From Bos javanicus (Eukaryota; Chordata; Mammalia; Artiodactyla; Bovidae): a stretch of 64,000 nucleotides of DNA. Numbering within the stretch: position 1 is the first letter of the stretch; every line of letters starts with the position of its first letter. Location of the stretch: contig NW_026893856.1 of assembly GCF_032452875.1 (NCBI RefSeq), positions 186,001 to 250,000 of the forward strand, in the 5' to 3' direction. Under the pieces are notes generated by a model. That model saw nothing but the letters and a program-made list of their open reading frames with translations. It searched no databases and was not told the DNA's origin. Of the stretch, positions 37,937-53,247 are shown one piece after another. The position numbers and the translations under genes were made by a program.

Positions 37937-39472
37937 GCCTCTGGAGGCAATAAACAAAGAGCTGAGTAGGCACGAATCAGTCAGCAGGCAATAATCATGG
38001 AACTCAGCTGTGAGGAATCATGCTGCTCAGCTGGCAATAATCAAGCAGCTGAGCAGGCAGGAATTACGCAGCACAGCTGACAATTGTCAAGCAGATGACA
38101 GGCAGGAATCGTGCAGCTCAGCTGGCAATTGTCAAGCAGATGAGCAGACAGTAATCACGCAGCTCAGCAGGCCCAGATCACGTGACTGAGCATGCACTGT
38201 TCACGTGGCTGATCATACACTGATCACGTGATTGATCATGCACTGATCACTTGGATATCATGCACTGATCACGTGGCTGATCATACACTGTTCACGTGTC
38301 TGACCATGCACTGATCACGTGGCTGATCATACACTGCTCACGTAACTGATCATGCACTGATCACGTGGCTATCATGCACTGATACGTGGCTGAACATGCA
38401 CTGTTCACGTGGCTGATCACACACCTGTCACGTGACATATCATGCACTGATCACCTGGAACTCATGCACTGATCACGTGGCTGATCATACTCTGCTCACG
38501 AAACTCATCATGCACACATCACGTGGCTATCATGCACTGCTCACGTGGTTCGTCATGGAATGATCACGCTACCATATACTGGTCACGTGACTGATCATGC
38601 ACAGATCACGTAAATGATCATGCACTGTTCACGTGACTGATCATGTACTGATCACGTGACTGATAATGCACTGATCACGTGGCTATCATGCTCTGCTCAC
38701 GTGGCTGATCATGCAGCGATCACGTAGCAACCATGTAGTGGTCTCGTGACTGATCATGCACTGATCATGCAATTGATCCTGCACTGATCACGTGGCTCAT
38801 CACGCACTGATCCGTGGCTGATCACACACGTATCACGTGACTGGTCATGTACAGATCCCGTGACTAATCATGAAGTGATCACGTGGCTATCATGCACTGA
38901 TCACGTGGATATCATGCACTGATCACGTGGCTGATCACACACGTATCACCTGACTGATCATGCACTGATCACGTGGCTATCATGCACTGCTCACGTGGCT
39001 GATCATGCGATGATCACGCAACTACCATGTACTGGTCACATGACTGATCATGCACTGATCACGTGACTGATCATGCAGTGATCACGTGGCTGTCATGCAC
39101 TACTCACGTGGCTGATCATGCAATGATCATGTAGCTACCATGTACAGGTCACGTGAATGATCATACACCCATCAGGTGACTGATCATGCACTGATCACGT
39201 GGCTATCATGCACTGATCACTAGACTGATCATGCACTGATCACGTCTATATCATGCACTGATCACATGACTGCCCATGCACTGGTCACGTGGATGATCAT
39301 ACACTAATCATGTGACAGATCATGCACTGATCACGTGGCTGATCATGCACTGACACTGTGACTGAGCATGGACTGATCACATGACTATCGTGTAGTGATC
39401 ACGTGACTTAATGGCGCTGATCATGTGACTGATCATGCACTGATCATGTTTGCTATCATACACTGATCATGT
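37937..39472 (+). repeat. HOR unit 14 (1536 bp)
   Basis: The shortest hypervariable form, CACGCTACC, near 38565. Private CATGCAGCGATC near 38711 (A to G) and CATGCAATTG near 38766 (T to C). The cassette allele is CTGACAATTG. Confidence 0.95.
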
Positions 39473-41011
39473 GCCTCTGGAGGCAATAAACAAAGAGCTG
39501 AGTAGGCACGAATCAGTCAGCAGGCAATAATCATGGAACTCAGCTGTGAGGAATCATGCTGCTCAGCTGGCAATAATCAAGCAGCTGAGCAGGCAGGAAT
39601 TACGCAGCACAGCTGACAATTGTCAAGCAGATGACAGGCAGGAATCGTGCAGCTCAGCTGGCAATTGTCAAGCAGATGAGCAGACAGTAATCACGCAGCT
39701 CAGCAGGCCCAGATCACGTGACTGAGCATGCACTGTTCACGTGGCTGATCATACACTGATCACGTGATTGATCATGCACTGATCACTTGGATATCATGCA
39801 CTGATCACGTGGCTGATCATACACTGTTCACGTGTCTGACCATGCACTGATCACGTGGCTGATCATACACTGCTCACGTAACTGATAATGCACTTATCAC
39901 GTGGCTATCATGCACTGATACGTGGCTGAACATGCACTGTTCACGTGGCTGATCACACACCTGTCACGTGACATATCATGCACTGATCACCTGGAACTCA
40001 TGCACTGATCACGTGGCTGATCATACTCTGCTCACGAAACTCATCATGCACACATCACGTGGCTATCATGCACTGCTCACGTGGTTCGTCATGGAATGAT
40101 CACGAGGCTACCATATACTGGTCACGTGACTGATCATGCACAGATCACGTAAATGATCATGCACTGTTCACGTGACTGATCATGTACTGATCACGTGACT
40201 GATCATGCACTGATCACGTGGCTATCATGCTCTGCTCACGTGGCTGATCATGCAACGATCACGTAGCAACCATGTAGTGGTCTCGTGACTGATCATGCAC
40301 TGATCATGTAATTGATCCTGCACTGATCACGTGGCTCATCACGCACTGATCCGTGGCTGATCACACACGTATCACGTGACTGGTCATGTACAGATCCCGT
40401 GACTAATCATGAAGTGATCACGTGGCTATCCTGCACTGATCACGTGGATATCATGCACTGATCACGTGGCTGATCACACACGTATCACCTGACTGATCAT
40501 GCACTGATCACGTGGCTATCATGCACTGCTCACGTGGCTGATCATGCGATGATCACGCAACTACCATGTACTGGTCACATGACTGATCATGCACTGATCA
40601 CGTGACTGATCATGCAGTGATCACGTGGCTGTCATGCACTACTCACGTGGCTGATCATGCAATGATCATGTAGCTACCATGTACAGGTCACGTGAATGAT
40701 CATACACCCATCAGGTGACTGACCATGCACTGATCACGTGGCTATCATGCACTGATCACTAGACTGATCATGCACTGATCACGTCTATATCATGCACTGA
40801 TCACATGACTGCCCATGCACTGGTCACGTGGATGATCATACACTAATCATGTGACAGATCATGCACTGATCACGTGGCTGATCATGCACTGACACTGTGA
40901 CTGAGCATGGACTGATCACATGACTATCGTGTAGTGATCACGTGACTTAATGGCGCTGATCATGTGACTGATCATGCACTGATCATGTTTGCTATCATAC
41001 ACTGATCATGT
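39473..41011 (+). repeat. HOR unit 15 (1539 bp)
   Basis: Hypervariable site CACGAGGCTACC. Carries GACTGACCATGC near 40718. No other obvious private change; close to the array consensus. Confidence 0.95.
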
Positions 41012-42545
41012 GCCTCTGGAGGCAATAAACAAAGAGCTGAGTAGGCACGAATCAGTCAGCAGGCAATAATCATGGAACTCAGCTGTGAGGAATCATGCTG
41101 CTCAGCTGGCAATAATCAAGCAGCTGAGCAGGCAGGAATTACGCAGCACAGCTGACAATTGTCAAGCAGATGACAGGCAGGAATCGTGCAGCTCAGCTGG
41201 CAATTGTCAAGCAGATGAGCAGACAGTAATCACGCAGCTCAGCAGGCCCAGATCACGTGACTGAGCATGCACTGTTCACGTGGCTGATCATACACTGATC
41301 ACGTGATTGATCATGCACTGATCACTTGGATATCATGCACTGATCACGTGGCTGATCATACACTGTTCACGTGTCTGACCATGCACTGATCACGTGGCTG
41401 ATCATACACTGCTCACGTAACTGATAATGCACTTATCACGTGGCTATCATGCACTGATACGTGGCTGAACATGCACTGTTCACGTGGCTGATCACACACC
41501 TGTCACGTGACATATCATGCACTGATCACCTGGAACTCATGCACTGATCACGTGGCTGATCATACTCTGCTCACGAAACTCATCATGCACACATCACGTG
41601 GCTATCATGCACTGCTCACGTGGTTCGTCATGGAATGATCACGGCTACCATATACTGGTCACGTGACTGATCATGCACAGATCACGTAAATGATCATGCA
41701 CTGTTCACGTGACTGATCATGTACTGATCACGTGACTGATCATGCACTGATCACGTGGCTATCATGCTCTGCTCACGTGGCTGATCATGCAACGATCACG
41801 TAGCAACCATGTAGTGGTCTCGTGACTGATCATGCACTGATCATGTAATTGATCCTGCACTGATCACGTGGCTCATCACGCACTGATCCGTGGCTGATCA
41901 CACACGTATCACGTGACTGGTCATGCACAGATCCCGTGACTAATCATGAAGTCACGTGGCTATCATGCACTGATCACGTGGATATCATGCACTGATCACG
42001 TGGCTGATCACACACGTATCACCTGACTGATCATGCACTGATCACGTGGCTATCATGCACTGCTCACGTGGCTGATCATGCGATGATCACGCAACTACCA
42101 TGTACTGGTCACATGACTGATCATGCACTGATCACGTGACTGATCATGCAGTGATCACGTGGCTGTCATGCACTACTCACGTGGCTGATCATGCAATGAT
42201 CATGTAGCTACCATGTACAGGTCACGTGAATGATCATACACCCATCAGGTGACTGATCATGCACTGATCACGTGGCTATCATGCACTGATCACTAGACTG
42301 ATCATGCACTGATCACGTCTATATCATGCACTGATCACATGACTGCCCATGCACTGGTCACGTGGATGATCATACACTAATCATGTGACAGATCATGCAC
42401 TGATCACGTGGCTGATCATGCACTGACACTGTGACTGAGCATGGACTGATCACATGACTATCGTGTAGTGATCACGTGACTTAATGGCGCTGATCATGTG
42501 ACTGATCATGCACTGATCATGTTTGCTATCATACACTGATCATGT
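41012..42545 (+). repeat. HOR unit 16 (1534 bp)
   Basis: Hypervariable site CACGGCTACC. A three-base deletion near 41952 gives GAAGTCACGTGG instead of GAAGTGATCACGTGG. The monomer before it reads GGTCATGCACAG, as in unit 19. Confidence 0.95.
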
Positions 42546-44083
42546 GCCTCTGGAGGCAATAAACAAAGAGCTGAGTAGGCACGAATCAGTCAGCAGGCAA
42601 TAATCATGGAACTCAGCTGTGAGGAATCATGCTGCTCAGCTGGCAATAATCAAGCAGCTGAGCAGGCAGGAATTACGCAGCACAGCTGACAATTGTCAAG
42701 CAGATGACAGGCAGGAATCGTGCAGCTCAGCTGGCAATTGTCAAGCAGATGAGCAGACAGTAATCACGCAGCTCAGCAGGCCCAGATCACGTGACTGAGC
42801 ATGCACTGTTCACGTGGCTGATCATACACTGATCACGTGATTGATCATGCACTGATCACTTGGATATCATGCACTGATCACGTGGCTGATCATACACTGT
42901 TCACGTGTCTGACCATGCACTGATCACGTGGCTGATCATACACTGCTCACGTAACTGATAATGCACTTATCACGTGGCTATCATGCACTGAATACGTGGC
43001 TGAACATGCACTGTTCACGTGGCTGATCACACACCTGTCACGTGACATATCATGCACTGATCACCTGGAACTCATGCACTGATCACGTGGCTGATCATAC
43101 TCTGCTCACGAAACTCATCATGCACACATCACGTGGCTATCATGCACTGCTCACGTGGTTCGTCATGGAATGATCACGGCTACCATATACTGGTCACGTG
43201 ACTGATCATGCACAGATCACGTAAATGATCATGCACTGTTCACGTGACTGATCATGTACTGATCACGTGACTGATCATGCACTGATCACGTGGCTATCAT
43301 GCTCTGCTCACGTGGCTGATCATGCAACGATCACGTAGCAACCATGTAGTGGTCTCGTGACTGATCATGCACTGATCATGTAATTGATCCTGCACTGATC
43401 ACGTGGCTCATCACGCACTGATCCGTGGCTGATCACACACGTATCACGTGACTGGTCATGTACAGATCCCGTGACTAATCATGAAGTGATCACGTGGCTA
43501 TCATGCACTGATCACGTGGATATCATGCACTGATCACGTGGCTGATCACACACGTATCACCTGACTGATCATGCACTGATCACGTGGCTATCATGCACTG
43601 CTCACGTGGCTGATCATGCGATGATCACGCAACTACCATGTACTGGTCACATGACTGATCATGCACTGATCACGTGACTGATCATGCAGTGATCACGTGG
43701 CTGTCATGCACTACTCACGTGGCTGATCATGCAATGATCATGTAGCTACCATGTACAGGTCACGTGAATGATCATACACCCATCAGGTGACTGACCATGC
43801 ACTGATCACGTGGCTATCATGCACTGATCACTAGACTGATCATGCACTGATCACGTCTATATCATGCACTGATCACATGACTGCCCATGCACTGGTCACG
43901 TGGATGATCATACACTAATCATGTGACAGATCATGCACTGATCACGTGGCTGATCATGCACTGACACTGTGACTGAGCATGGACTGATCACATGACTATC
44001 GTGTAGTGATCACGTGACTTAATGGCGCTGATCATGTGACTGATCATGCACTGATCATGTTTGCTATCATACACTGATCATGT
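42546..44083 (+). repeat. HOR unit 17 (1538 bp)
   Basis: Hypervariable site CACGGCTACC, GACTGACCATGC near 43791, cassette allele CTGACAATTG. Otherwise consensus. Confidence 0.95.
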
Positions 44084-45622
44084 GCCTCTGGAGGCAATAA
44101 ACAAAGAGCTGAGTAGGCACGAATCAGTCAGCAGGCAATAATCATGGAACTCAGCTGTGAGGAATCATGCTGCTCAGCTGGCAATAATCAAGCAGCTGAG
44201 CAGGCAGGAATTACGCAGCACAGCTGACAATTGTCAAGCAGATGACAGGCAGGAATCGTGCAGCTCAGCTGGCAATTGTCAAGCAGATGAGCAGACAGTA
44301 ATCACGCAGCTCAGCAGGCCCAGATCACGTGACTGAGCATGCACTGTTCACGTGGCTGATCATACACTGATCACGTGATTGATCATGCACTGATCACTTG
44401 GATATCATGCACTGATCACGTGGCTGATCATACACTGTTCACGTGTCTGACCATGCACTGATCACGTGGCTGATCATACACTGCTCACGTAACTGATAAT
44501 GCACTTATCACGTGGCTATCATGCACTGATACGTGGCTGAACATGCACTGTTCACGTGGCTGATCACACACCTGTCACGTGACATATCATGCACTGATCA
44601 CCTGGAACTCATGCACTGATCACGTGGCTGATCATACTCTGCTCACGAAACTCATCATGCACACATCACGTGGCTATCATGCACTGCTCACGTGGTTCGT
44701 CATGGAATGATCACGAAGCTACCATATACTGGTCACGTGACTGATCATGCACAGATCACGTAAATGATCATGCACTGTTCACGTGACTGATCATGTACTG
44801 ATCACGTGACTGATCATGCACTGATCACGTGGCTATCATGCTCTGCTCACGTGGCTGATCATGCAACGATCACGTAGCAACCATGTAGTGGTCTCGTGAC
44901 TGATCATGCACTGATCATGTAATTGATCCTGCACTGATCACGTGGCTCATCACGCACTGATCCGTGGCTGATCACACACGTATCACGTGACTGGTCATGT
45001 ACAGATCCCGTGACTAATCATGAAGTGATCACGTGGCTATCATGCACTGATCACGTGGATATCATGCACTGATCACGTGGCTGATCACACACGTATCACC
45101 TGACTGATCATGCACTGATCACGTGGCTATCATGCACTGCTCACGTGGCTGATCATGCGATGATCACGCAACTACCATGTACTGGTCACATGACTGATCA
45201 TGCACTGATCGCGTGACTGATCATGCAGTGATCACGTGGCTGTCATGCACTACTCACGTGGCTGATCATGCAATGATCATGTAGCTACCATGTACAGGTC
45301 ACGTGAATGATCATACACCCATCAGGTGACTGATCATGCACTGATCACGTGGCTATCATGCACTGATCACTAGACTGATCATGCACTGATCACGTCTATA
45401 TCATGCACTGATCACATGACTGCCCATGCACTGGTCACGTGGATGATCATACACTAATCATGTGACAGATCATGCACTGATCACGTGGCTGATCATGCAC
45501 TGACACTGTGACTGAGCATGGACTGATCACATGACTATCGTGTAGTGATCACGTGACTTAATGGCGCTGATCATGTGACTGATCATGCACTGATCATGTT
45601 TGCTATCATACACTGATCATGT
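44084..45622 (+). repeat. HOR unit 18 (1539 bp)
   Basis: Hypervariable site CACGAAGCTACC. Private CTGATCGCGTGACTG near 45208 (A to G in an E-box). Cassette allele CTGACAATTG. Confidence 0.95.
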
Positions 45623-47159
45623 GCCTCTGGAGGCAATAAACAAAGAGCTGAGTAGGCACGAATCAGTCAGCAGGCAATAATCATGGAACTCAGCTGTGAG
45701 GAATCATGCTGCTCAGCTGGCAATAATCAAGCAGCTGAGCAGGCAGGAATTACGCAGCACAGCTGACAATTGTCAAGCAGATGACAGGCAGGAATCGTGC
45801 AGCTCAGCTGGCAATTGTCAAGCAGATGAGCAGACAGTAATCACGCAGCTCAGCAGGCCCAGATCACGTGACTGAGCATGCACTGTTCACGTGGCTGATC
45901 ATACACTGATCACGTGATTGATCATGCACTGATCACTTGGATATCATGCACTGATCACGTGGCTGATCATACACTGTTCACGTGTCTGACCATGCACTGA
46001 TCACGTGGCTGATCATACACTGCTCACGTAACTGATAATGCACTTATCACGTGGCTATCATGCACTGATACGTGGCTGAACATGCACTGTTCACGTGGCT
46101 GATCACACACCTGTCACGTGACATATCATGCACTGATCACCTGGAACTCATGCACTGATCACGTGGCTGATCATACTCTGCTCACGAAACTCATCATGCA
46201 CACATCACGTGGCTATCATGCACTGCTCACGTGGTTCGTCATGGAATGATCACGGCTACCATATACTGGTCACGTGACTGATCATGCACAGATCACGTAA
46301 ATGATCATGCACTGTTCACGTGACTGATCATGTACTGATCACGTGACTGATCATGCACTGATCACGTGGCTATCATGCTCTGCTCACGTGGCTGATCATG
46401 CAACGATCACGTAGCAACCATGTAGTGGTCTCGTGACTGATCATGCACTGATCATGTAATTGATCCTGCACTGATCACGTGGCTCATCACGCACTGATCC
46501 GTGGCTGATCACACACGTATCACGTGACTGGTCATGCACAGATCCCGTGACTAATCATGAAGTGATCACGTGGCTATCATGCACTGATCACGTGGATATC
46601 ATGCACAGATAACGTGGCTGATCACACACGTATCACCTGACTGATCATGCACTGATCACGTGGCTATCATGCACTGCTCACGTGGCTGATCATGCGATGA
46701 TCACGCAACTACCATGTACTGGTCACATGACTGATCATGCACTGATCACGTGACTGATCATGCAGTGATCACGTGGCTTTCCTGCACTACTCACGTGGCT
46801 GATCATGCAATGATCACGTAGCTACCATGTACAGGTCACGTGAATGATCATACACCCATCAGGTGACTGATCATGCACTGATCACGTGGCTATCATGCAC
46901 TGATCACTAGACTGATCATGCACTGATCACGTCTATATCATGCACTGATCACATGACTGCCCATGCACTGGTCACGTGGATGATCATACACTAATCATGT
47001 GACAGATCATGCACTGATCACGTGGCTGATCATGCACTGACACTGTGACTGAGCATGGACTGATCACATGACTATCGTGTAGTGATCACGTGACTTAATG
47101 GCGCTGATCATGTGACTGATCATGCACTGATCATGTTTGCTATCATACACTGATCATGT
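45623..47159 (+). repeat. HOR unit 19 (1537 bp)
   Basis: Hypervariable site CACGGCTACC. Private run of changes: CACAGATAACGTGG near 46605, GGCTTTCCTGCAC near 46776 and ATGATCACGTAGC near 46810. It is the last of the unbroken run of A-allele cassettes (CTGACAATTG) in units 9 to 19. Confidence 0.95.
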
Positions 47160-48632
47160 GCCTCTGGAGGCAATAAACAAAGAGCTGAGTAGGCACGAAT
47201 CAGTCAGCAGGCAATAATCATGGAACTCAGCTGTGAGGAATCATGCTGCTCAGCTGGCAATAATCAAGCAGCTGAGCAGGCAGGAATTACGCAGCACAGC
47301 TGGCAATTGTCAAGCAGATGACAGGCAGGAATCGTGCAGCTCAGCTGGCAATTGTCAAGCAGATGAGCAGACAGTAATCACGCAGCTCAGCAGGCCCAGA
47401 TCACGTGACTGAGCATGCACTGTTCACGTGGCTGATCATACACTGATCACGTGATTGATCATGCACTGATCACTTGGATATCATGCACTGATCACGTGGC
47501 TGATCATACACTGTTCACGTGTCTGACCATGCACTGATCACGTGGCTGATCATACACTGCTCACGTAACTGATAATGCACTGATCACGTGGCTATCATGC
47601 ACTGATACGTGGCTGAACATGCACTGTTCACGTGGCTGATCACACACCTGTCACGTGACATATCATGCACTGATCACCTGGAACTCATGCACTGATCACG
47701 TGGCTGATCATACTCTGCTCACGAAACTCATCATGCACACATCACGTGGCTATCATGCACTGCTCACGTGGTTCGTCATGGAATGATCACGAGGCTACCA
47801 TATACTGGTCACGTGACTGATCATGCACAGATCACGTAAATGATCATGCACTGTTCACGTGACTGATCATGTACTGATCACGTGACTGATAATGCACTGA
47901 TCACGTGGCTATCATGCTCTGCTCACGTGGCTGATCATGCAACGATCACGTAGCAACCATGTAGTGGTCACGTGACTGATCATGCACTGATCATGTAATT
48001 GATCCTGCACTGATCACGTGGCTCATCACACACTGATCCGGTGGCTGATCACACACGTATCACGTGACTGGTCATGTACAGATCCCGTGACTAATCATGC
48101 ACTGATCACGTGGCTGATCATGCACTGATCACGTGGCTATCATGCACTGCTCACGTGGCTGATCATGCGATGATCACGCAACTACCATGTACTGGTCACA
48201 TGACTGATCATGCACTGATCACGTGACTGATCATGCAGTGATCACGTGGCTGTCATGCACTACTCACGTGGCTGATCATGCAATGATCATGTAGCTACCA
48301 TGTACAGGTCACGTGAATGATCATACACCCATCAGGTGACTGATCATGCACTGATCACGTGGCTATCATGCACTGATCACTAGACCGATCATGCACTGAT
48401 CACGTCTATATCATGCACTGATCACATGACTGCCCATGCACTGGTCACGTGGATGATCATACACTAATCATGTGACAGATCATGCACTGATCACGTGGCT
48501 GATCATGCACTGACACTGTGACTGAGCATGGACTGATCACATGACTATCGTGTAGTGATCACGTGACTTAATGGCGCTGATCATGTGACTGATCATGCAC
48601 TGATCATGTTTGCTATCATACACTGATCATGT
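47160..48632 (+). repeat. HOR unit 20 (1473 bp), about three monomers deleted
   Basis: This unit is 65 bp shorter than its neighbours. The CTAATCATGAAGTG monomer and those after it are replaced by a direct join at about 48093-48130, where CTAATCATGCACTGATC continues into plain monomers. A loss of about three monomers is what out-of-register exchange within the array would give. Private TAGACCGATC is near 48380. Cassette allele CTGGCAATTG; hypervariable site CACGAGGCTACC. Confidence 0.95.
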
Positions 48633-50170
48633 GCCTCTGGAGGCAATAAACAAAGAGCTGAGTAGGCACGAATCAGTCAGCAGGCAATAATCATGGAACT
48701 CAGCTGTGAGGAATCATGCTGCTCAGCTGGCAATAATTAAGCAGCTGAGCAGGCAGGAATTACGCAGCACAGCTGGCAATTGTCAAGCAGATGACAGGCA
48801 GGAATCGTGCAGCTCAGCTGGCAATTGTCAAGCAGATGAGCAGACAGTAATCACGCAGCTCAGCAGGCCCAGATCACGTGACTGAGCATGCACTGTTCAC
48901 GTGGCTGATCATACACTGATCACGTGATTGATCATGCACTGATCACTTGGATATCATGCACTGATCACGTGGCTGATCATACACTGTTCACGTGTCTGAC
49001 CATGCACTGATCACGTGGCTGATCATACACTGCTCACGTAACTGATAATGCACTTATCACGTGGCTATCATGCACTGATACGTGGCTGAACATGCACTGT
49101 TCACGTGGCTGATCACACACCTGTCACGTGACATATCATGCACTGATCACCTGGAACTCATGCACTGATCACGTGGCTGATCATACTCTGCTCACGAAAC
49201 TCATCATGCACACATCACGTGGCTATCATGCACTGCTCACGTGGTTCGTCATGGAATGATCACGAAGCTACCATATACTGGTCGCGTGACTGATCATGCA
49301 CAGATCACGTAAATGATCATGCACTGTTCACGTGTCTGATCATTGACTGCTCACGTGACTGATCATGCACTGATCACGTGGCTATCATGCTCTGCTCACG
49401 TGGCTGATCATGCAACGATCACGCAGCAACCATGTAGTGGTCTCGTGACTGATCATGCACTGATCATGTAATTGATCCTGCACTGATCACGTGGCTCATC
49501 ACGCACTGATCCGTGGCTGATCACACACGTATCACGTGACTGGTCATGTACAGATCCGTGACTAATCATGAAGTGATCACGTGGCTATCATGCACTGATC
49601 ACGTGGATATCATGCACTGATCACGTGGCTGATCACACACGTATCACCTGACTGATCATGCACTGATCACGTGGCTATCATGCACTGCTCACGTGGCTGA
49701 TCATGCGATGATCACGCAACTACCATGTACTGGTCACATGACTGATCATGCACTGATCACGTGACTGATCATGCAGTGATCACGTGGCTGTCATGCACTA
49801 CTCACGTGGCTGATCATGCAATGATCATGTAGCTACCATGTACAGGTCACGTGAATGATCATACACCCATCAGGTGACTGATCATGCACTGATCACGTGG
49901 CTATCATGCACTGATCACTAGACTGATCATGCACTGATCACGTCTATATCATGCACTGATCACATGACTGCCCATGCACTGGTCACGTGGATGATCATAC
50001 ACTAATCATGTGACAGATCATGCACTGATCACGTGGCTGATCATGCACTGACACTGTGACTGAGCATGGACTGATCACATGACTATCGTGTAGTGATCAC
50101 GTGACTTAATGGCGCTGATCATGTGACTGATCATGCACTGATCATGTTTGCTATCATACACTGATCATGT
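48633..50170 (+). repeat. HOR unit 21 (1538 bp)
   Basis: Private CAATAATTAAGC in the cassette (C to T at 48738), GGTCGCGTGACTG near 49281, GTGTCTGATCATTGACTGC near 49333 and CACGCAGCAACC near 49420. It shares the one-base-shorter AGATCCGTGAC near 49552 with unit 22. Hypervariable site CACGAAGCTACC. Confidence 0.95.
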
Positions 50171-51708
50171 GCCTCTGGAGGCAATAAGCAAAGAGCTGAG
50201 TAGGCACGAATCAGTCAGCAGGCAATAATCATGGAACTCAGCTGTGAGGAATCATGCTGCTCAGCTGGCAATAATCAAGCAGCTGAGCAGGCAGGAATTA
50301 CGCAGCACAGCTGGCAATTGTCAAGCAGATGACAGGCAGGAATCGTGCAGCTCAGCTGGCAATTGTCAAGCAGATGAGCAGACAGTAATCACGCAGCTCA
50401 GCAGGCCCAGATCACGTGACTGAGCATGCACTGTTCACGTGGCTGATCATACACTGATCACGTGATTGATCATGCACTGATCACTTGGATATCATGCACT
50501 GATCACGTGGCTGATCATACACTGTTCACGTGTCTGACCATGCACTGATCACGTGGCTGATCATACACTGCTCACGTAACTGATAATGCACTTATCACGT
50601 GGCTATCATGCACTGATACGTGGCTGAACATGCACTGTTCACGTGGCTGATCACACACCTGTCACGTGACATATCATGCACTGATCACCTGGAACTCATG
50701 CACTGATCACGTGGCTGATCATACTCTGCTCACGAAACTCATCATGCACACATCACGTGGCTATCATGCACTGCTCACGTGGTTCGTCATGGAATGATCA
50801 CGAAGCTACCATATACTGGTCACGTGACTGATCATGCACAGATCACGTAAATGATCATGCACTGTTCACGTGACTGATCATGTACTGATCACGTGACTGA
50901 TCATGCACTGATCACGTGGCTATCATGCTCTGCTCACGTGGCTGATCATGCAACGATCACGTAGCAACCATGTAGTGGTCTCGTGACTGATCATGCACTG
51001 ATCATGTAATTGATCCTGCACTGATCACGTGGCTCATCACGCACTGATCCGTGGCTGATCACACACGTATCACGTGACTGGTCATGTACAGATCCGTGAC
51101 TAATCATGAAGTGATCACGTGGCTATCATGCACTGATCACGTGGATATCATGCACTGATCACGTGGCTGATCACACACGTATCACCTGACTGATCATGCA
51201 CTGATCACGTGGCTATCATGCACTGCTCACGTGGCTGATCATGCGATGATCACGCAACTACCATGTACTGGTCACATGACTGATCATGCACTGATCACGT
51301 GACTGATCATGCAGTGATCACGTGGCTGTCATGCACTACTCACGTGGCTGATCATGCAATGATCATGTAGCTACCATGTACAGGTCACGTGAATGATCAT
51401 ACACCCATCAGGTGACTGATCATGCACTGATCGCGTGGCTATCATGCACTGATCACTAGACTGATCATGCACTGATCACGTCTATATCATGCACTGATCA
51501 CATGACTGCCCATGCACTGGTCACGTGGATGATCATACACTAATCATGTGACAGATCATGCACTGATCACGTGGCTGATCATGCACTGACACTGTGACTG
51601 AGCATGGACTGATCACATGACTATCGTGTAGTGATCACGTGACTTAATGGCGCTGATCATGTGACTGATCATGCACTGATCATGTTTGCTATCATACACT
51701 GATCATGT
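50171..51708 (+). repeat. HOR unit 22 (1538 bp)
   Basis: Private AATAAG instead of AATAAA in the cassette (50183-50188) and TGATCGCGTGGC near 51428 (A to G). It shares AGATCCGTGAC near 51089 and hypervariable state CACGAAGC with the adjacent unit 21, which suggests recent common copying. Confidence 0.95.
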
Positions 51709-53247
51709 GCCTCTGGAGGCAATAAACAAAGAGCTGAGTAGGCACGAATCAGTCAGCAGGCAATAATCATGGAACTCAGCTGTGAGGAATCATGCTGCTC
51801 AGCTGGCAATAATCAAGCAGCTGAGCAGGCAGGAATTACGCAGCACAGCTGACAATTGTCAAGCAGATGACAGGCAGGAATCGTGCAGCTCAGCTGGCAA
51901 TTGTCAAGCAGATGAGCAGACAGTAATCACGCAGCTCAGCAGGCCCAGATCACGTGACTGAGCATGCACTGTTCACGTGGCTGATCATACACTGATCACG
52001 TGATTGATCATGCACTGATCACTTGGATATCATGCACTGATCACGTGGCTGATCATACACTGTTCACGTGTCTGACCATGCACTGATCACGTGGCTGATC
52101 ATACACTGCTCACGTAACTGATAATGCACTTATCACGTGGCTATCATGCACTGATACGTGGCTGAACATGCACTGTTCACGTGGCTGATCACACACCTGT
52201 CACGTGACATATCATGCACTGATCACCTGGAACTCATGCACTGATCACGTGGCTGATCATACTCTGCTCACGAAACTCATCATGCACACATCACGTGGCT
52301 ATCATGCACTGCTCACGTGGTTCGTCATGGAATGATCACGAGGCTACCATATACTGGTCACGTGACTGATCATGCACAGATCACGTAAATGATCATGCAC
52401 TGTTCACGTGACTGATCATGTACTGATCACGTGACTGATCATGCACTGATCACGTGGCTATCATGCTCTGCTCACGTGGCTGATCATGCAACGATCACGT
52501 GGCAACCATGTAGTGGTCTCGTGACTGATCATGCACTGATCATGTAATTGATCCTGCACTGATCACGTGGCTCATCATGCACTGATCCGTGGCTGATCAC
52601 ACACGTATCACGTGACTGGTCATGTGCAGATCCCGTGACTAATCATGAAGTGATCACGTGGCTATCATGCACTGATCACGTGGATATCATGCACTGATCA
52701 CGTGGCTGATCACACACGTATCACCTGACTGATCATGCACTGATCACGTGGCTATCATGCACTGCTCACGTGGCTGATCATGCGATGATCACGCAACTAC
52801 CATGTACTGGTCACATGACTGATCATGCACTGATCACGTGACTGATCATGCAGTGATCACGTGGCTGTCATGCACTACTCACGTGGCTGATCATGCAATG
52901 ATCATGTAGCTACCATGTACAGGTCACGTGAATGATCATACACCCATCAGGTGACTGATCATGCACTGATCACGTGGCTATCATGCACTGATCACTAGAC
53001 TGATCATGCACTGATCACGTCTATATCATGCACTGATCACATGACTGCCCATGCACTGGTCACGTGGATGATCATACACTAATCATGTGACAGATCATGC
53101 ACTGATCACGTGGCTGATCATGCACTGACACTGTGACTGAGCATGGACTGATCACATGACTATCGTGTAGTGATCACGTGACTTAATGGCGCTGATCATG
53201 TGACTGATCATGCACTGATCATGTTTGCTATCATACACTGATCATGT
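51709..53247 (+). repeat. HOR unit 23 (1539 bp)
   Basis: Hypervariable site CACGAGGCTACC. Private CACGTGGCAACC near 52496, CTCATCATGCACTG near 52571 and ATGTGCAGATCC near 52622. Cassette allele CTGACAATTG. Confidence 0.95.
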
